A stretch of DNA of 64,000 bases from Pacificimonas sp963710205 (GTDB taxonomy: Bacteria > Pseudomonadota > Alphaproteobacteria > Sphingomonadales > Sphingomonadaceae), in assembly GCA_963710205.1 (NCBI GenBank), contig CAVPZG010000004.1:1-64000 (forward strand). Reading direction: 5' to 3'. Below, piece after piece: positions 16,840-25,663 of this stretch; within the stretch, counting starts at the first letter, position 1; every line of letters starts with the position of its first letter. Made by a program: the position numbers and the translations under genes. The notes beneath the pieces were generated by a model. That model worked only from the letters and a program-made list of their open reading frames with translations, was not told the DNA's origin and did no database searches.

Positions 16840-18336
16840 ATGGTAACCGTTCCAAGTTTAGATACCGAAATCGAATCGAAGCGGCTGTCCGTGCTGGACG
16901 CGCTTGGCATCATGGATACCGCCAAGGAAGCGATGCCTGATGCCATCGCGCGCGCGGCCGGCCATGCGCTCGGAACCCCCGTGGCCCTGGTCAGTCTGGT
17001 CGATGAAAACCGGCAGTGGTTCAAGGCCTGTGTCGGGCTGGATGTGAAAGAGACCCCGCGCGAAATCTCCTTCTGCACCCATGCCATCATGCAACCCGAC
17101 CAGGTGATGGTCGTGCCCGACGCGCATCTCGATCCGCGGTTCGCGGAAAATCCACTCGTGACTGGCGATCCCCATGTCCGCTTTTACGCAGGCGCGCCCA
17201 TCGTCGTGCGCGGACAGGCGATCGGATCGCTTTGCTGCATCGACACGAAGCCGCGCCACGACATCGGGTCCGGGCAGGTCGACATGCTGAAGGAACTGGC
17301 GTCCGTCGTCGGCATGTCCTTTGAGGACAGGCTGGTCGGTGCCCACGCGCGCGAGCTGGAGAGCGGCCAGCGCATCATCAAGACGCGCATCGCGCTGGCG
17401 CTGGATGCCGCCGACATGACGGTCTGGACCTGGGATTTGCGGGACGACAGCATCAGCAATTACGGCCGCGGCGGGCCGGATGACGAGACGCTGACCGTGA
17501 CGCTGTCGCGGTTTGTGGAGGCCGTCGTTCCCGAAGACCGGGCGAAGCTGGAACTCGCCATCGCATCCGCGCGGGCGGGAGAGCGTGAATATCGCGCGGA
17601 ATACCGCCTGCTGAACGACCCGGCCACCTGGTGGCTGGCCGTCGGCTATGCCCTGGACGAGGAAGGCGGCGACGGCAGCGGGCCGGTCCAGATGGTAACG
17701 GGCGTCCAGGCCAATGTGACGGAACGGAAGCGGCATGACGAGATGCTGGAGGCCACCGCGCAGGAGATGCGCCACCGCGTCAACAACCTGATCGGGCTGG
17801 CGGATGCGCTGGCGGGGCGGACAGCGCGGGAAACGGACGATATCCGGGAATTCGTGACGCTTTACCGGTCCCGTCTGCAGGCGCTTGCGCGGACCCAGAA
17901 GATACTCATGCAGGAGGATGGGCTTGCCAGCCTGCAGGAATCCGCGGAAGCGGTCATCAGCCCCTTTCGGCGCCGGGACCGGCGGGTCATCTCGCTCGAT
18001 CTGCCGGATATCCGGCTGGAGGGCGGCATCACGCAAACCATGACGCTGGTTTTTCATGAACTTGCGACCAATGCCCTGAAATATGGCGCGCTGCGCTGGC
18101 CGCTGGGAGACGTGACGGTGACGGGTCATGTCGAAGACGGCAAGCTGCATCTCGACTGGCGCGAGCGCGCCAATGACGACGGTGCCACCAGGCCGCTTGA
18201 GGATTATGTCGAAATCGCATCCTCCCGCAGCGGCAGAAGCATCGTCGACAGGATGGTGAGCGCGCAGGGCGGCAAGATCGATTTCATTTTCACAGGCGCG
18301 GGCCTGAATGTCCGGCTGGACCTGCCGCTCAAATAG
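16840..18336 (+). CDS. GAF-domain HWE-type sensor histidine kinase
   Basis: The 498-residue cytoplasmic protein has a GAF domain at about residues 20-165 (SLVDENRQWFKACVGLD, SFCTHAI, RFYAGAPI), a PAS-like middle part, and an HWE-family transmitter. The phosphoacceptor is the His in EMRHRVNNL and the ATPase domain has FHELATNALKYGAL and the LDWRE motif that gives the HWE family its name. No transmembrane segment is seen. These kinases often feed general stress signalling in alphaproteobacteria, but no cognate regulator is adjacent. The ligand of the GAF domain is unknown. Confidence 0.9.
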   Translation: MVTVPSLDTEIESKRLSVLDALGIMDTAKEAMPDAIARAAGHALGTPVALVSLVDENRQWFKACVGLDVKETPREISFCTHAIMQPDQVMVVPDAHLDPRFAENPLVTGDPHVRFYAGAPIVVRGQAIGSLCCIDTKPRHDIGSGQVDMLKELASVVGMSFEDRLVGAHARELESGQRIIKTRIALALDAADMTVWTWDLRDDSISNYGRGGPDDETLTVTLSRFVEAVVPEDRAKLELAIASARAGEREYRAEYRLLNDPATWWLAVGYALDEEGGDGSGPVQMVTGVQANVTERKRHDEMLEATAQEMRHRVNNLIGLADALAGRTARETDDIREFVTLYRSRLQALARTQKILMQEDGLASLQESAEAVISPFRRRDRRVISLDLPDIRLEGGITQTMTLVFHELATNALKYGALRWPLGDVTVTGHVEDGKLHLDWRERANDDGATRPLEDYVEIASSRSGRSIVDRMVSAQGGKIDFIFTGAGLNVRLDLPLK

Positions 18337-18414
18337 AGGGAAGCGGCCTTCCCCGCCGTGCACCCATTTGTTACACTTGCCGATATTCACAGTCTACGGA
18401 GCCGTGCCGACAAC

Positions 18415-19707
18415 ATGCAGACCCTGTTTGAAAAAGTCGAAACGGCCGTCATCACCAAACCGCGCTCGGCGCTGAGGAGTTTTCTGAGGACGGAGTCCGC
18501 GGGCGGCATCGTGCTGATGGTCGCGGCGGCGCTGGCGCTGATCGTCGCCAACAGCGACTGGGCGGACACCTACGAGAAAGTCCTGAAAACTTATATTGGC
18601 GGATTCAGTTACACCGCGCGGGGTGAGGGCGGCGGTCTGGATTTCCACGGCCTCAGCGTGCTCCACTGGATCAATGACGGACTGATGGCGATCTTCTTCC
18701 TGCTTGTGGGGCTGGAGGTGAAACGCGAGATGCTGGACGGCCAGCTTTCGACCTGGGAACGGCGGATCATGCCCGGCGCGGCGGCGGCAGCGGGCATGGT
18801 TGCCCCGGCCATCGTCTTTCTGGCGTTCAACTGGGGCGAGCCGACGGCATCGGGCTGGGCCATTCCGGCGGCGACCGACATCGCCTTCGCGCTTGGCGTC
18901 CTGGCGCTGCTGGGAAAGCGCGTGCCGGGGTCGATCAAGGTTTTTCTGACCGCTGTCGCCATCATTGACGATCTGGGCGCCATCGTGATCATCGCGCTGT
19001 TTTACACGGCGGAACTGAATCTGGCGGCGCTGATCGGGGCCTTCGCCCTGCTGGGTGTTCTTGCCTATCTGAACCGGCTGCATGTCACCAGCCTCGTGCC
19101 CTATCTGGTCATCGGCGCGGTGGTCTGGGTGCTGATGCTGGCATCGGGTGTGCATGCGACCCTGGCGGGTGTGGCCGTGGCGCTGACCATCCCGCTGACG
19201 CCTGCGCCCGGAACGCCCGACAATGTGGATTCTCCGCTGCACAAGCTGGAACATGGCATCGCGCCCTGGGTCGCGTTTGTGATCGTACCGATTTTCGGTT
19301 TCGCCAATGCGGGTCTGAGTTTCGCCGGACTGGAACTGGAGATGCTGTGGTCGCCGCTGGTGCTTGGCATCGCGCTCGGCCTGTTCGTCGGCAAGCAGGT
19401 CGGCGTCTTCTGCACCATGTGGATCCTCGAACGACTGAATATCGTCGATTATCCGTCGCGCGCCTCGACGATGCAGGTTTACGGGGTCGCGCTGCTTTGC
19501 GGCATCGGTTTCACCATGAGCCTGTTCATCGGCAACCTCGCCTATACCAGCGACATCTACCTTGAGGAGGTGAAGCTGGGTGTCCTTGGCGGCTCCCTGC
19601 TCTCGGGCCTGTTGGGCGCGGTGGTGCTGATCCTGGCCAAACCGCAGGAGCGCGACGAGGTGGAGGCGGAAACCGGGCCGGAAGCGAAGACGCTGGCGGC
19701 GGAATAG
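18415..19707 (+). CDS. nhaA: Na+/H+ antiporter NhaA
   Basis: NhaA exchanges internal Na+ for external protons in the inner membrane. The 430-residue protein has about 12 hydrophobic segments and the functional Asp pair in ATDIAFALGVLALLG and VAIIDDLGAIVIIALFYT (the DD in the fifth segment region). I chose the ATG at 18415; a GTG at 18358 would add 19 residues. The C-terminal tail is charged (EVEAETGPEAKTLAAE). Confidence 0.95.
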   Translation: MQTLFEKVETAVITKPRSALRSFLRTESAGGIVLMVAAALALIVANSDWADTYEKVLKTYIGGFSYTARGEGGGLDFHGLSVLHWINDGLMAIFFLLVGLEVKREMLDGQLSTWERRIMPGAAAAAGMVAPAIVFLAFNWGEPTASGWAIPAATDIAFALGVLALLGKRVPGSIKVFLTAVAIIDDLGAIVIIALFYTAELNLAALIGAFALLGVLAYLNRLHVTSLVPYLVIGAVVWVLMLASGVHATLAGVAVALTIPLTPAPGTPDNVDSPLHKLEHGIAPWVAFVIVPIFGFANAGLSFAGLELEMLWSPLVLGIALGLFVGKQVGVFCTMWILERLNIVDYPSRASTMQVYGVALLCGIGFTMSLFIGNLAYTSDIYLEEVKLGVLGGSLLSGLLGAVVLILAKPQERDEVEAETGPEAKTLAAE

Positions 19708-19713
19708 GGGCGG

Positions 19714-20358
19714 CTAATCGCTGGCCGCGATCCGCGCGGCTTCGGCGAGCACTTCGGGGTCTTCCGGCGCAAGGCGGATGGCCTCCCGGATGGCGGTTTC
19801 CGCGCCGCCGCCATTCCCGGCGCGGCGTTCGGCGGCGGCAAGCAGCAGCCAGGCGTCGCGGCTGTCCGGCAGGGCCTGAGTCGCGGCGAACAGGTCAGCG
19901 CGGGCCTCGTTCAGCTGGCCGAGGTCGGTGCGTGCGCGGGCGCGGTCGATGAGGAGGCTGGCGCGCAGCGGTTCGCGGCCCTGGCCCAGCGATACCAGCG
20001 CACGGTCGATGAGCCCTGCCGCGCGTTCCGGCTCCCCCGCGATCAGCGCTGCATTGCCCGCCTGCCCGTAAAGATCGGCCGTCTGCGCGGCACCGCTCGA
20101 TTCGGTGATCTGCGCAGCGGTTTCCAATGTCGCTGCGGCATCGGCGGGTCTATCGAGTTCCAGTTCCGCCATCGCCTGGCAGTGCCGCGCGGGCGCGCCG
20201 CCCTCCTGCAGCACCCACTGCCTTGCGAGACGTTCGGCCCTGGCAGGTTCGGCGGCGGCCATGCGGAGGCAGTCCCGATAAGCCTCCCTCGCGGTAGGCT
20301 CCGGCGCGTCGACGCTCTGGGCGGTGGCCGCGATGGCGAGCGCAGTCAGGAGGAACAT
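19714..20358 (-). CDS. Secreted tetratricopeptide repeat protein
   Basis: The 214-residue protein has a short signal-like start (MFLLTALAIAATAQS) and then helical repeats of TPR type, including AELELDRPADAAATLETAA, AGNAALIAGEPERAAGLIDRAL and RRAGNGGGAETAIREAIRLAPEDPEVLAEA (two pieces). It is likely periplasmic and a protein-protein scaffold. It is separated by 3 bases from the upstream hydrolase on the same strand, so the two form an operon. Confidence 0.85.
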   Translation of the reverse strand: MFLLTALAIAATAQSVDAPEPTAREAYRDCLRMAAAEPARAERLARQWVLQEGGAPARHCQAMAELELDRPADAAATLETAAQITESSGAAQTADLYGQAGNAALIAGEPERAAGLIDRALVSLGQGREPLRASLLIDRARARTDLGQLNEARADLFAATQALPDSRDAWLLLAAAERRAGNGGGAETAIREAIRLAPEDPEVLAEAARIAASD

Positions 20359-20361
20359 GGG

Positions 20362-21126
20362 TCAGCCCTTCATCAGATCCGATACCGTCCGGATCAGCAT
20401 GTCGATGTCCTGATCGCGCGAGAGACGGTGATCGCCATCCTTGACCAGTCTGACCTGTACGTCCGCTGAAGCCAGTTTCCCCGCAAGCTGCAGCGAGATT
20501 TCCCACGGCACATCCGGATCGGCCTGTCCGTGCAGCAGTCGCACCGGGCACGAGATGGCGATGTCACCGCCAAGCAGCCGGTTCGCCTCGCCCGACAGCC
20601 AGAAGGCTGCGGTGGTGATATAGGGGTCGGCGGAATAGGGGGAGGGTTCGCTGAGCGTTTCGCCCCGCGCCAGCCTGGCCCTGTCGGCATCGGAAAAGCC
20701 CCAGCCGGTGAAATCGGGCGCGGGCGCGATGCCGACCAGGCCCGCAATGCGTTCCGGCCCGGCCTCCTCAATCAAGGCCAGCGCCACCAGCAGCATCAGC
20801 CATCCGCCCATCGACGAGCCAACGAGCAGAACGGGTCCGCGCACGACATTGCCCACGAGATGCAGGACATCGTCACGCCAGCTATCGAGGGTCTGCTCGG
20901 CAAACGCCCCTTCCGAGACTCCGCAGCCCGCGTAGTCCAGCCGCAGCATGGCATTGCCGGTCGCCTCCGCCCAGCGATCGAGCGCGGCCGCCTTCCCACC
21001 CTCCATGTCCGACATATAGCCGGGCAGAAAGACGATGGTGGACCGCCCGGCGGCAGCGGGCGCCGCTTGGCGGTAACGATAGGCGAGGCGGTTGCCTGCG
21101 CGCAGGCTGTACTGGATGTCGGTCAT
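20362..21126 (-). CDS. Alpha/beta hydrolase
   Basis: The 254-residue protein has the fold's nucleophile elbow GSSMGG (Ser), an acid in HGQADPDVP and the catalytic His in KDGDHRLS. The FLPGYMSDMEGGKAAALDRWA segment and LRLDYAGCGVSEG match the oxyanion region of the acyl-protein thioesterase-like group. I chose the ATG at 21126 (MTDIQYSL); an earlier frame extension lacks family sequence. Substrate is unknown. The downstream TPR gene is co-transcribed. Confidence 0.85.
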   Translation of the reverse strand: MTDIQYSLRAGNRLAYRYRQAAPAAAGRSTIVFLPGYMSDMEGGKAAALDRWAEATGNAMLRLDYAGCGVSEGAFAEQTLDSWRDDVLHLVGNVVRGPVLLVGSSMGGWLMLLVALALIEEAGPERIAGLVGIAPAPDFTGWGFSDADRARLARGETLSEPSPYSADPYITTAAFWLSGEANRLLGGDIAISCPVRLLHGQADPDVPWEISLQLAGKLASADVQVRLVKDGDHRLSRDQDIDMLIRTVSDLMKG

Positions 21127-21136
21127 GGACGAGGGT

Positions 21137-21343
21137 TTAGGTGGCCTCGGCCTCCGGGTCCATGAACACCTCTTCGATGCTGAGGCCGAATATGCGCGCA
21201 ATGCGAAAGGCGAGCGGCAGGCTGGGATCATATTTTCCCGTCTCTATGGCGTTCACGCTCTGCCGGGAAACGCCGAGCGCGTCGGCCAGGTCGGCCTGGC
21301 TCCAGTCCCGCTCGGCACGCAGGACCTTCAGCCGCGATTTCAT
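21137..21343 (-). CDS. XRE-family helix-turn-helix regulator, small
   Basis: The 68-residue protein is almost entirely one Cro/C1-type HTH: LRAERDWSQADLADALGVSRQSVNAIETGKYDPSLPLAFRIA in outline, ending LSIEEVFMDPEAEAT. Its start overlaps the stop of the membrane-protein gene (ATGA). A small XRE regulator paired with a small membrane protein is a recurring bacterial two-gene arrangement of unknown role, and it may autoregulate. Confidence 0.87.
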   Translation of the reverse strand: MKSRLKVLRAERDWSQADLADALGVSRQSVNAIETGKYDPSLPLAFRIARIFGLSIEEVFMDPEAEAT

Positions 21344-21732
21344 GACAGCAGCTTTCGCGACAGCTGACTGAGGCCGAGCCCGACGCACCAGATGACCATG
21401 ACATAATAGACGGGCAGGGGCGGGACGTCGGTGGCGAGTTCGAGGACACCCCACACGGTGGTGATCATCAGCATGAAACCAGTGGCCACAACCAGATCCC
21501 GCACGAACATCATTCGCACATATTCGTCCGTTTCCTCGGTAACATAATGGAACAGCGCGAATATCGACGCGAGCAGGGGAAGGGACATGAGGATGGCCAG
21601 CAGATAGGCGGGCATCCCGGCGAGATCGAAATGCCGGATCAGCAACCCGCCGCCCGCAACGCCTGCGAGGTAGAGCAACGCGAGCGGGACGAGCCTGCGG
21701 ACGAGCGCCTGTTTTGCAACTGTACGAATCAT
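21340..21732 (-). CDS. Small membrane protein paired with XRE regulator
   Basis: The 130-residue protein has four apparent transmembrane segments (about residues 13-33, 42-62, 78-98 and 106-123), with an acidic loop HYVTEETDEYVRMMFVRDL between the second and third. I do not recognise a named family. It is the first gene of a two-gene operon with the XRE regulator, which overlaps it by ATGA, and the regulator may respond to or control it. Confidence 0.8.
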   Translation of the reverse strand: MIRTVAKQALVRRLVPLALLYLAGVAGGGLLIRHFDLAGMPAYLLAILMSLPLLASIFALFHYVTEETDEYVRMMFVRDLVVATGFMLMITTVWGVLELATDVPPLPVYYVMVIWCVGLGLSQLSRKLLS

Positions 21733-21814
21733 GACAAGCTTCCTTGATGTAGTGACAAGGACACTTTACCCACTCGAATGCGGGTGTCAAGCACCCTTTA
21801 CCTTGGACGACCGC

Positions 21815-22579
21815 CTAGCTTTGTGTCATCCCGCCGTCCGCCGTATATTGCCCGCCATTGCAGTAGCTTGCCGCGTCGGACAGCAGGAAGACGGCGAGTT
21901 CCGCGACTTCCTGTGGTTTGCCATAGCGGCCCATTGGAATTTGCGCGGAGAGCTGGTCACGGACGGCGGCGTTGCTGCCCGCGCTTGCCATCCCCGTTTC
22001 CAGGGACTCCATCATGCGACTGTCGATGGGACCGGGATGGAGGCTGTTCACGCGGATGCCCGCTCCGCCATATTCTGCGGCGGCCGTGCGGGTCAGGCCG
22101 ACGACGGCGTGTTTCGAGGTGACGTAGGGCGCAAGGCCCGGAGAACCCTGCAGGCCCGCAACGCTGGACGTGTTGACGATGCTGCCGCCGCCATTTGCCA
22201 GCATGGCGGGAATGACATGTTTCAAACCGAGAAAGACCCCGCGCACGTTGACCGCCATGACGGCCTCGAAATCGGCAAGGGCGGTTTCATGGAGCGGCGC
22301 CACCTTCCCCTCTATGCCCGCGTTGTTGAAGAACATGGCGGGCGTTCCGGCCTTTCTGGCGCAGTCGTCCATCAGGCGCTCCCAGTCCGCCTCTCTTGTG
22401 ACGTCGCCGTGCAGCGTCACGGCATCCGGAACGGCGGCGCCGAGGGCTGCCCAGTCCGCATTCGCAAGATCGACGGCGACGATTTTCGCCCCCCGCCTGG
22501 CGAGCGCGATCGCTGTCGCCGCGCCGATCTCTCCCGCCGCGCCTGTGATCAGCGCCACCCTGCCGTCCATGTCCGTCAT
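21815..22579 (-). CDS. SDR-family oxidoreductase
   Basis: A classical short-chain dehydrogenase of 254 residues with the cofactor motif TGAAGEIGAATA (about residues 12-23), NNAG, catalytic Ser in NTSSVAGLQG and YVTSK (Tyr and Lys), and the C-terminal LLSDAASYCNGGQYTADGG typical of this family. VAVDLAN after the second strand suggests NAD preference (acidic residue at the end of beta-2). The substrate is not predictable. It overlaps the downstream hypothetical gene by ATGA. Confidence 0.9.
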   Translation of the reverse strand: MTDMDGRVALITGAAGEIGAATAIALARRGAKIVAVDLANADWAALGAAVPDAVTLHGDVTREADWERLMDDCARKAGTPAMFFNNAGIEGKVAPLHETALADFEAVMAVNVRGVFLGLKHVIPAMLANGGGSIVNTSSVAGLQGSPGLAPYVTSKHAVVGLTRTAAAEYGGAGIRVNSLHPGPIDSRMMESLETGMASAGSNAAVRDQLSAQIPMGRYGKPQEVAELAVFLLSDAASYCNGGQYTADGGMTQS

Positions 22580-22932
22580 ATCAGCCCGCCAATATAGGCA
22601 TAGCCGACGCCCGCGCCGATCAGCGCCAGCACCGCCAGCCAGACGAGCCCGCCGCCGCGCTTCCCGGCTGGCGCTCCGAGCGTGAATTCCGGCAGGCGCG
22701 CCTCGATCAGCCGGTCGTCGATGTCGGTCAGGCCCAGCCGCCAGCCCGTGACACCGTGCAGAGCGTAGATTTCCGTGCCGCGACGTTTTTCGACCGGCTT
22801 CAGTTTTTCCGGGTTGACGGTTTGCGGCGGCAGATCGTCCGTCTCGATGATGAACTGCGCGCCGCGCACCTCTATGCGGGCCGCGTGCCGCGCGCCCGTA
22901 TTCGGATCAAAAACCCATCCCGTGACCGCCAT
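22576..22932 (-). CDS. Hypothetical single-pass membrane protein
   Basis: I placed the start at the ATG at 22932 (MAVTGWVFDPNTG), which has GGGGAAAG eight bases upstream; another ATG at 23007 would add 25 residues. The 118-residue product has a soluble beta-rich N-terminal part with TDDLPPQTVNPEKLKPVEKRRGTEIYALHGVTGWRLG, then a C-terminal membrane anchor (GLVWLAVLALIGAGVGYAYIGG; shown in parts). No family recognised. It precedes the SDR gene by a 4-base overlap and is divergent from thrS. Confidence 0.7.
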   Translation of the reverse strand: MAVTGWVFDPNTGARHAARIEVRGAQFIIETDDLPPQTVNPEKLKPVEKRRGTEIYALHGVTGWRLGLTDIDDRLIEARLPEFTLGAPAGKRGGGLVWLAVLALIGAGVGYAYIGGLI

Positions 22933-23018
22933 GATGCTTTCCCCATATTCCGCACATTCTTCCAGCAGGGAAGCGCGCACCTTGTCCAGTCTTTCCCGCT
23001 GCGCCATATGCGCTGGCC

Positions 23019-25022
23019 ATGACCGAAATGTTCAAGATCAGCCTGCCCGATGGTTCCCACCGTGAAGTGGAACCGGGCGCGACGCCCGCCGACATCGCCC
23101 TCGCCATCGGCCCCGGCCTCGCCAAGGCCGCGCTTGCCGCGCGCGTCGATGGCGAGGTGCGCGACATCATGCGGCCCTTCGACGGCGATGCGAAACTGGA
23201 GCTGATCACCGCGCGCGACGAGGCGGAGGCGCTGGAACTGGTGCGGCACGACTATGCGCATGTGCTGGCCGAGGCGGTGCAGTCGCTGTATCCCGGAACA
23301 CAGATCACCTTTGGCCCGGCAACGGACGACGGCTTCTACTATGACTTTGCCGCGCCCGAAGCGCGGGGACCGTTCACCGAGGACGACCTGCCCGCGATCG
23401 AGGAGGAAATGCGCCGGATCATCAGGGCGGACAAGCCGCTGATCCGTGAGGAATGGACGCGCGATGCGCTGATCGACTGGTTCAAGAAGCAGGGCGAGAG
23501 TTTCAAGGCGGAATGGGCCGAGGAACTGCCGGCGGGAGAACCCCTGACGGTTTATCATAGCGGCGAGGACTGGCTGGACCTGTGCCGGGGGCCGCATCTG
23601 GCCTCCACCGGCAAGCTGGACCCCGACGCCTTCAAGCTGACGCGCGTGTCGGGCGCCTATTGGCGCGGCGACCAGAAGAACGCGCAGCTGAGCCGTATCT
23701 ATGGCACCGGCTGGCTGAACAGGAAGCAGCTGAAGGCTCATATGCTGCGCCTGGAGGAAGCGGCGAAGCGCGACCATCGCAAGCTGGGACAGGAGATGGA
23801 CCTGTTCCACCTGCAGCAGGAGGCGCACGGATCCGTTTTCTGGCATCCCAAGGGTTACATGATCTGGCGCGAGCTGGAGGCCTATATGCGCCGCGCGATG
23901 GACGGCGCGGGCTATCAGGAAATCAAGACGCCGCAATTGCTGGACGTGCGGCAGTGGGAACAGTCCGGCCACTGGGGCAAATATGCGGGCAACATGTTCG
24001 CAGTGCCTGACATCGTGCCGGACGGGGAAAACAAGGCGCCCAGCGTGGCGAAGGACGCCGACTGGATGGCGATCAAACCCATGAACTGTCCGGCGCATGT
24101 GCTGGTGTTCAAACAGGGCATCACGTCCTACCGCGACCTGCCGATCCGCCTGGGCGAGATGGGCTGCTGCCACCGGAACGAACCGCACGGCGCGCTGCAC
24201 GGCCTGATGCGCGTGCGCCAGTTCACCCAGGACGACGCGCATATCTTTTGCACCGAAAAACAGGTCGTCGAGGAGGTGCGCGCATTCTGCGCGCTGGCAG
24301 AGCGGGTCTACAGGGATTTCGGCTTTACCTATGCCATCAAGCTGGCACTGCGCCCGGATCAGCGATTCGGCTCGGATGCCGACTGGGACAAGGCCGAGGA
24401 TGAGCTGCGGAATGCCGTGCGCGAGGCGGGCATGGCGACAGACGACTATGGCTGGGAGGAATTGCCGGGCGAAGGCGCATTCTATGCGCCAAAGCTGGAA
24501 TGGCACCTGACCGACGCGATTGGCCGGACCTGGCAGGTGGGCACGATCCAGTCCGATCGCGTGCTGCCCGAGCGGCTGGACGCCAGCTATATCGGTGAGG
24601 ACGGCGAAAAGCACCGGCCCGTGATGCTGCATCGCGCGATCTTTGGCAGCTATGAGCGGTTCATCGGCATCCTGATCGAACATTTCGCGGGAAAGATGCC
24701 GCCATGGCTGGCGCCCGTGCAGGCGGTGGTTGCGACCATCGTGTCCGACGCGGACGGTTATGCCGGGGAGGTCGCGGCGAAACTGAAGGCTGCCGGCCTT
24801 CGCGTTGAGACCGACCTTCGCAACGAGAAGATCAATTACAAGGTACGCGAACATTCGCTGGCGAAAGTGCCCTACCTGCTGGTTGTCGGCAAACGCGAGG
24901 CGGAGGAAGGCACGGTCGCGGTGCGCGAACTCGGCTCGAAGGACCATCAGCGGGTGATGCCGCTGGATGAGCTGGTGGCGGAGTTGAAAGCGGCTGCACT
25001 GGCCCCGGATCTGGCAGGCTAA
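23019..25022 (+). CDS. thrS: Threonyl-tRNA synthetase
   Basis: ThrS charges tRNA-Thr. The 667-residue protein has the N-terminal TGS domain, the editing domain (HDYAHVLAEAVQSLYP, with HxxxH-like metal residues, then CRGPHL), and the class II catalytic core with zinc-site MNCPAHVLVFK, RLGEMGCCHRNEPHG, motif 2, and the C-terminal anticodon-binding domain. An essential gene; length is standard. It is transcribed divergently from the SDR-hypothetical pair and convergently with ccmE. Confidence 0.97.
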   Translation: MTEMFKISLPDGSHREVEPGATPADIALAIGPGLAKAALAARVDGEVRDIMRPFDGDAKLELITARDEAEALELVRHDYAHVLAEAVQSLYPGTQITFGPATDDGFYYDFAAPEARGPFTEDDLPAIEEEMRRIIRADKPLIREEWTRDALIDWFKKQGESFKAEWAEELPAGEPLTVYHSGEDWLDLCRGPHLASTGKLDPDAFKLTRVSGAYWRGDQKNAQLSRIYGTGWLNRKQLKAHMLRLEEAAKRDHRKLGQEMDLFHLQQEAHGSVFWHPKGYMIWRELEAYMRRAMDGAGYQEIKTPQLLDVRQWEQSGHWGKYAGNMFAVPDIVPDGENKAPSVAKDADWMAIKPMNCPAHVLVFKQGITSYRDLPIRLGEMGCCHRNEPHGALHGLMRVRQFTQDDAHIFCTEKQVVEEVRAFCALAERVYRDFGFTYAIKLALRPDQRFGSDADWDKAEDELRNAVREAGMATDDYGWEELPGEGAFYAPKLEWHLTDAIGRTWQVGTIQSDRVLPERLDASYIGEDGEKHRPVMLHRAIFGSYERFIGILIEHFAGKMPPWLAPVQAVVATIVSDADGYAGEVAAKLKAAGLRVETDLRNEKINYKVREHSLAKVPYLLVVGKREAEEGTVAVRELGSKDHQRVMPLDELVAELKAAALAPDLAG

Positions 25023-25085
25023 GGCTCTTCAGCCCGGTCGGTCGTTCCAGCCCTGAGCCGGAAGGACGCGCGCAACCTGGCGGAA

Positions 25086-25562
25086 TTACAGGGCAGGCGG
25101 TTTCGGCGCGGCGGTCCGCGCCTTTGCCTCAGCCTCAGCCCTTGCAACCGCATCCGCGATCTCGGGGGGCATGTAATTCTCGTCATGCTTTGCCAGCAGG
25201 TTGTCGGCGATAAAGGTGCCGGCGGTATCCAGCCTGCCATCGGCGATGACCCCCTGACCCTCCCGGAACAGGTCGGGGACGATGCCGGCATAGCGCACCG
25301 GGATGGTGGCGAGCCGGTCGGTGACGCGGAAATCCAGCGTCAGGCCGTCGGCGGACCGCCGGACGCTGTCCTCTTCCACGAGGCCGCCAAGACGCAGCGG
25401 CTGCCCGGGGGCGACGTTTGCCGCCTGAAGGTCGGTGGGAGCGTAAAAATAGGAGGCGCCGTCCTTTAGCGCGGGCATGGCAAGGAGCGCGGCAACGACA
25501 AGCGCAGCGACGGCCGCGCCGGCAAGGACGAGTCGCTGATGCTTTGGTTTCAGGGATTTCAT
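25086..25562 (-). CDS. ccmE: Cytochrome c maturation protein CcmE (haem chaperone)
   Basis: CcmE binds haem covalently in the periplasm and passes it to the lyase for cytochrome c maturation. The 158-residue protein has a short cytoplasmic start (MKSLKPKHQRL), one anchor (LVLAGAAVAALVVAALLAM), an OB-fold domain and the haem-binding motif LLAKHDENYMPP with the conserved His. I chose the ATG at 25562; 11 extra residues are possible upstream. ccmD ends 4 bases into this gene. Confidence 0.94.
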   Translation of the reverse strand: MKSLKPKHQRLVLAGAAVAALVVAALLAMPALKDGASYFYAPTDLQAANVAPGQPLRLGGLVEEDSVRRSADGLTLDFRVTDRLATIPVRYAGIVPDLFREGQGVIADGRLDTAGTFIADNLLAKHDENYMPPEIADAVARAEAEAKARTAAPKPPAL

Positions 25563-25663
25563 TTTTCTGCGGCCTTCATCGTCAGCCATGCCCATATCAG
25601 CACGCCGCCGACGCCGATGGCGGTGACGACATAGGCGGCAAGGACATAATCGGTCTGGGTCAT
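25559..25663 (-). CDS. ccmD: Haem exporter protein CcmD
   Basis: A 34-residue single-pass peptide, MTQTDYVLAAYVVTAIGVG followed by WAWLTMKAAEK, between ccmC and ccmE with 4-base overlaps on both sides. CcmD stabilises the CcmABC-CcmE complex. The size and context, more than the sequence, support the call. Confidence 0.85.
   Translation of the reverse strand: MTQTDYVLAAYVVTAIGVGGVLIWAWLTMKAAEK

Noticed and set aside
20362..21231. Longer start for the alpha/beta hydrolase
   Set aside because: The extra 35 residues are arginine/serine-rich and overlap the adjacent XRE gene; the family begins at MTDIQYSL.
22872..24947. 691-codon frame antisense to thrS
   Set aside because: It mirrors thrS with arginine/histidine-rich, low-complexity sequence and no family match.
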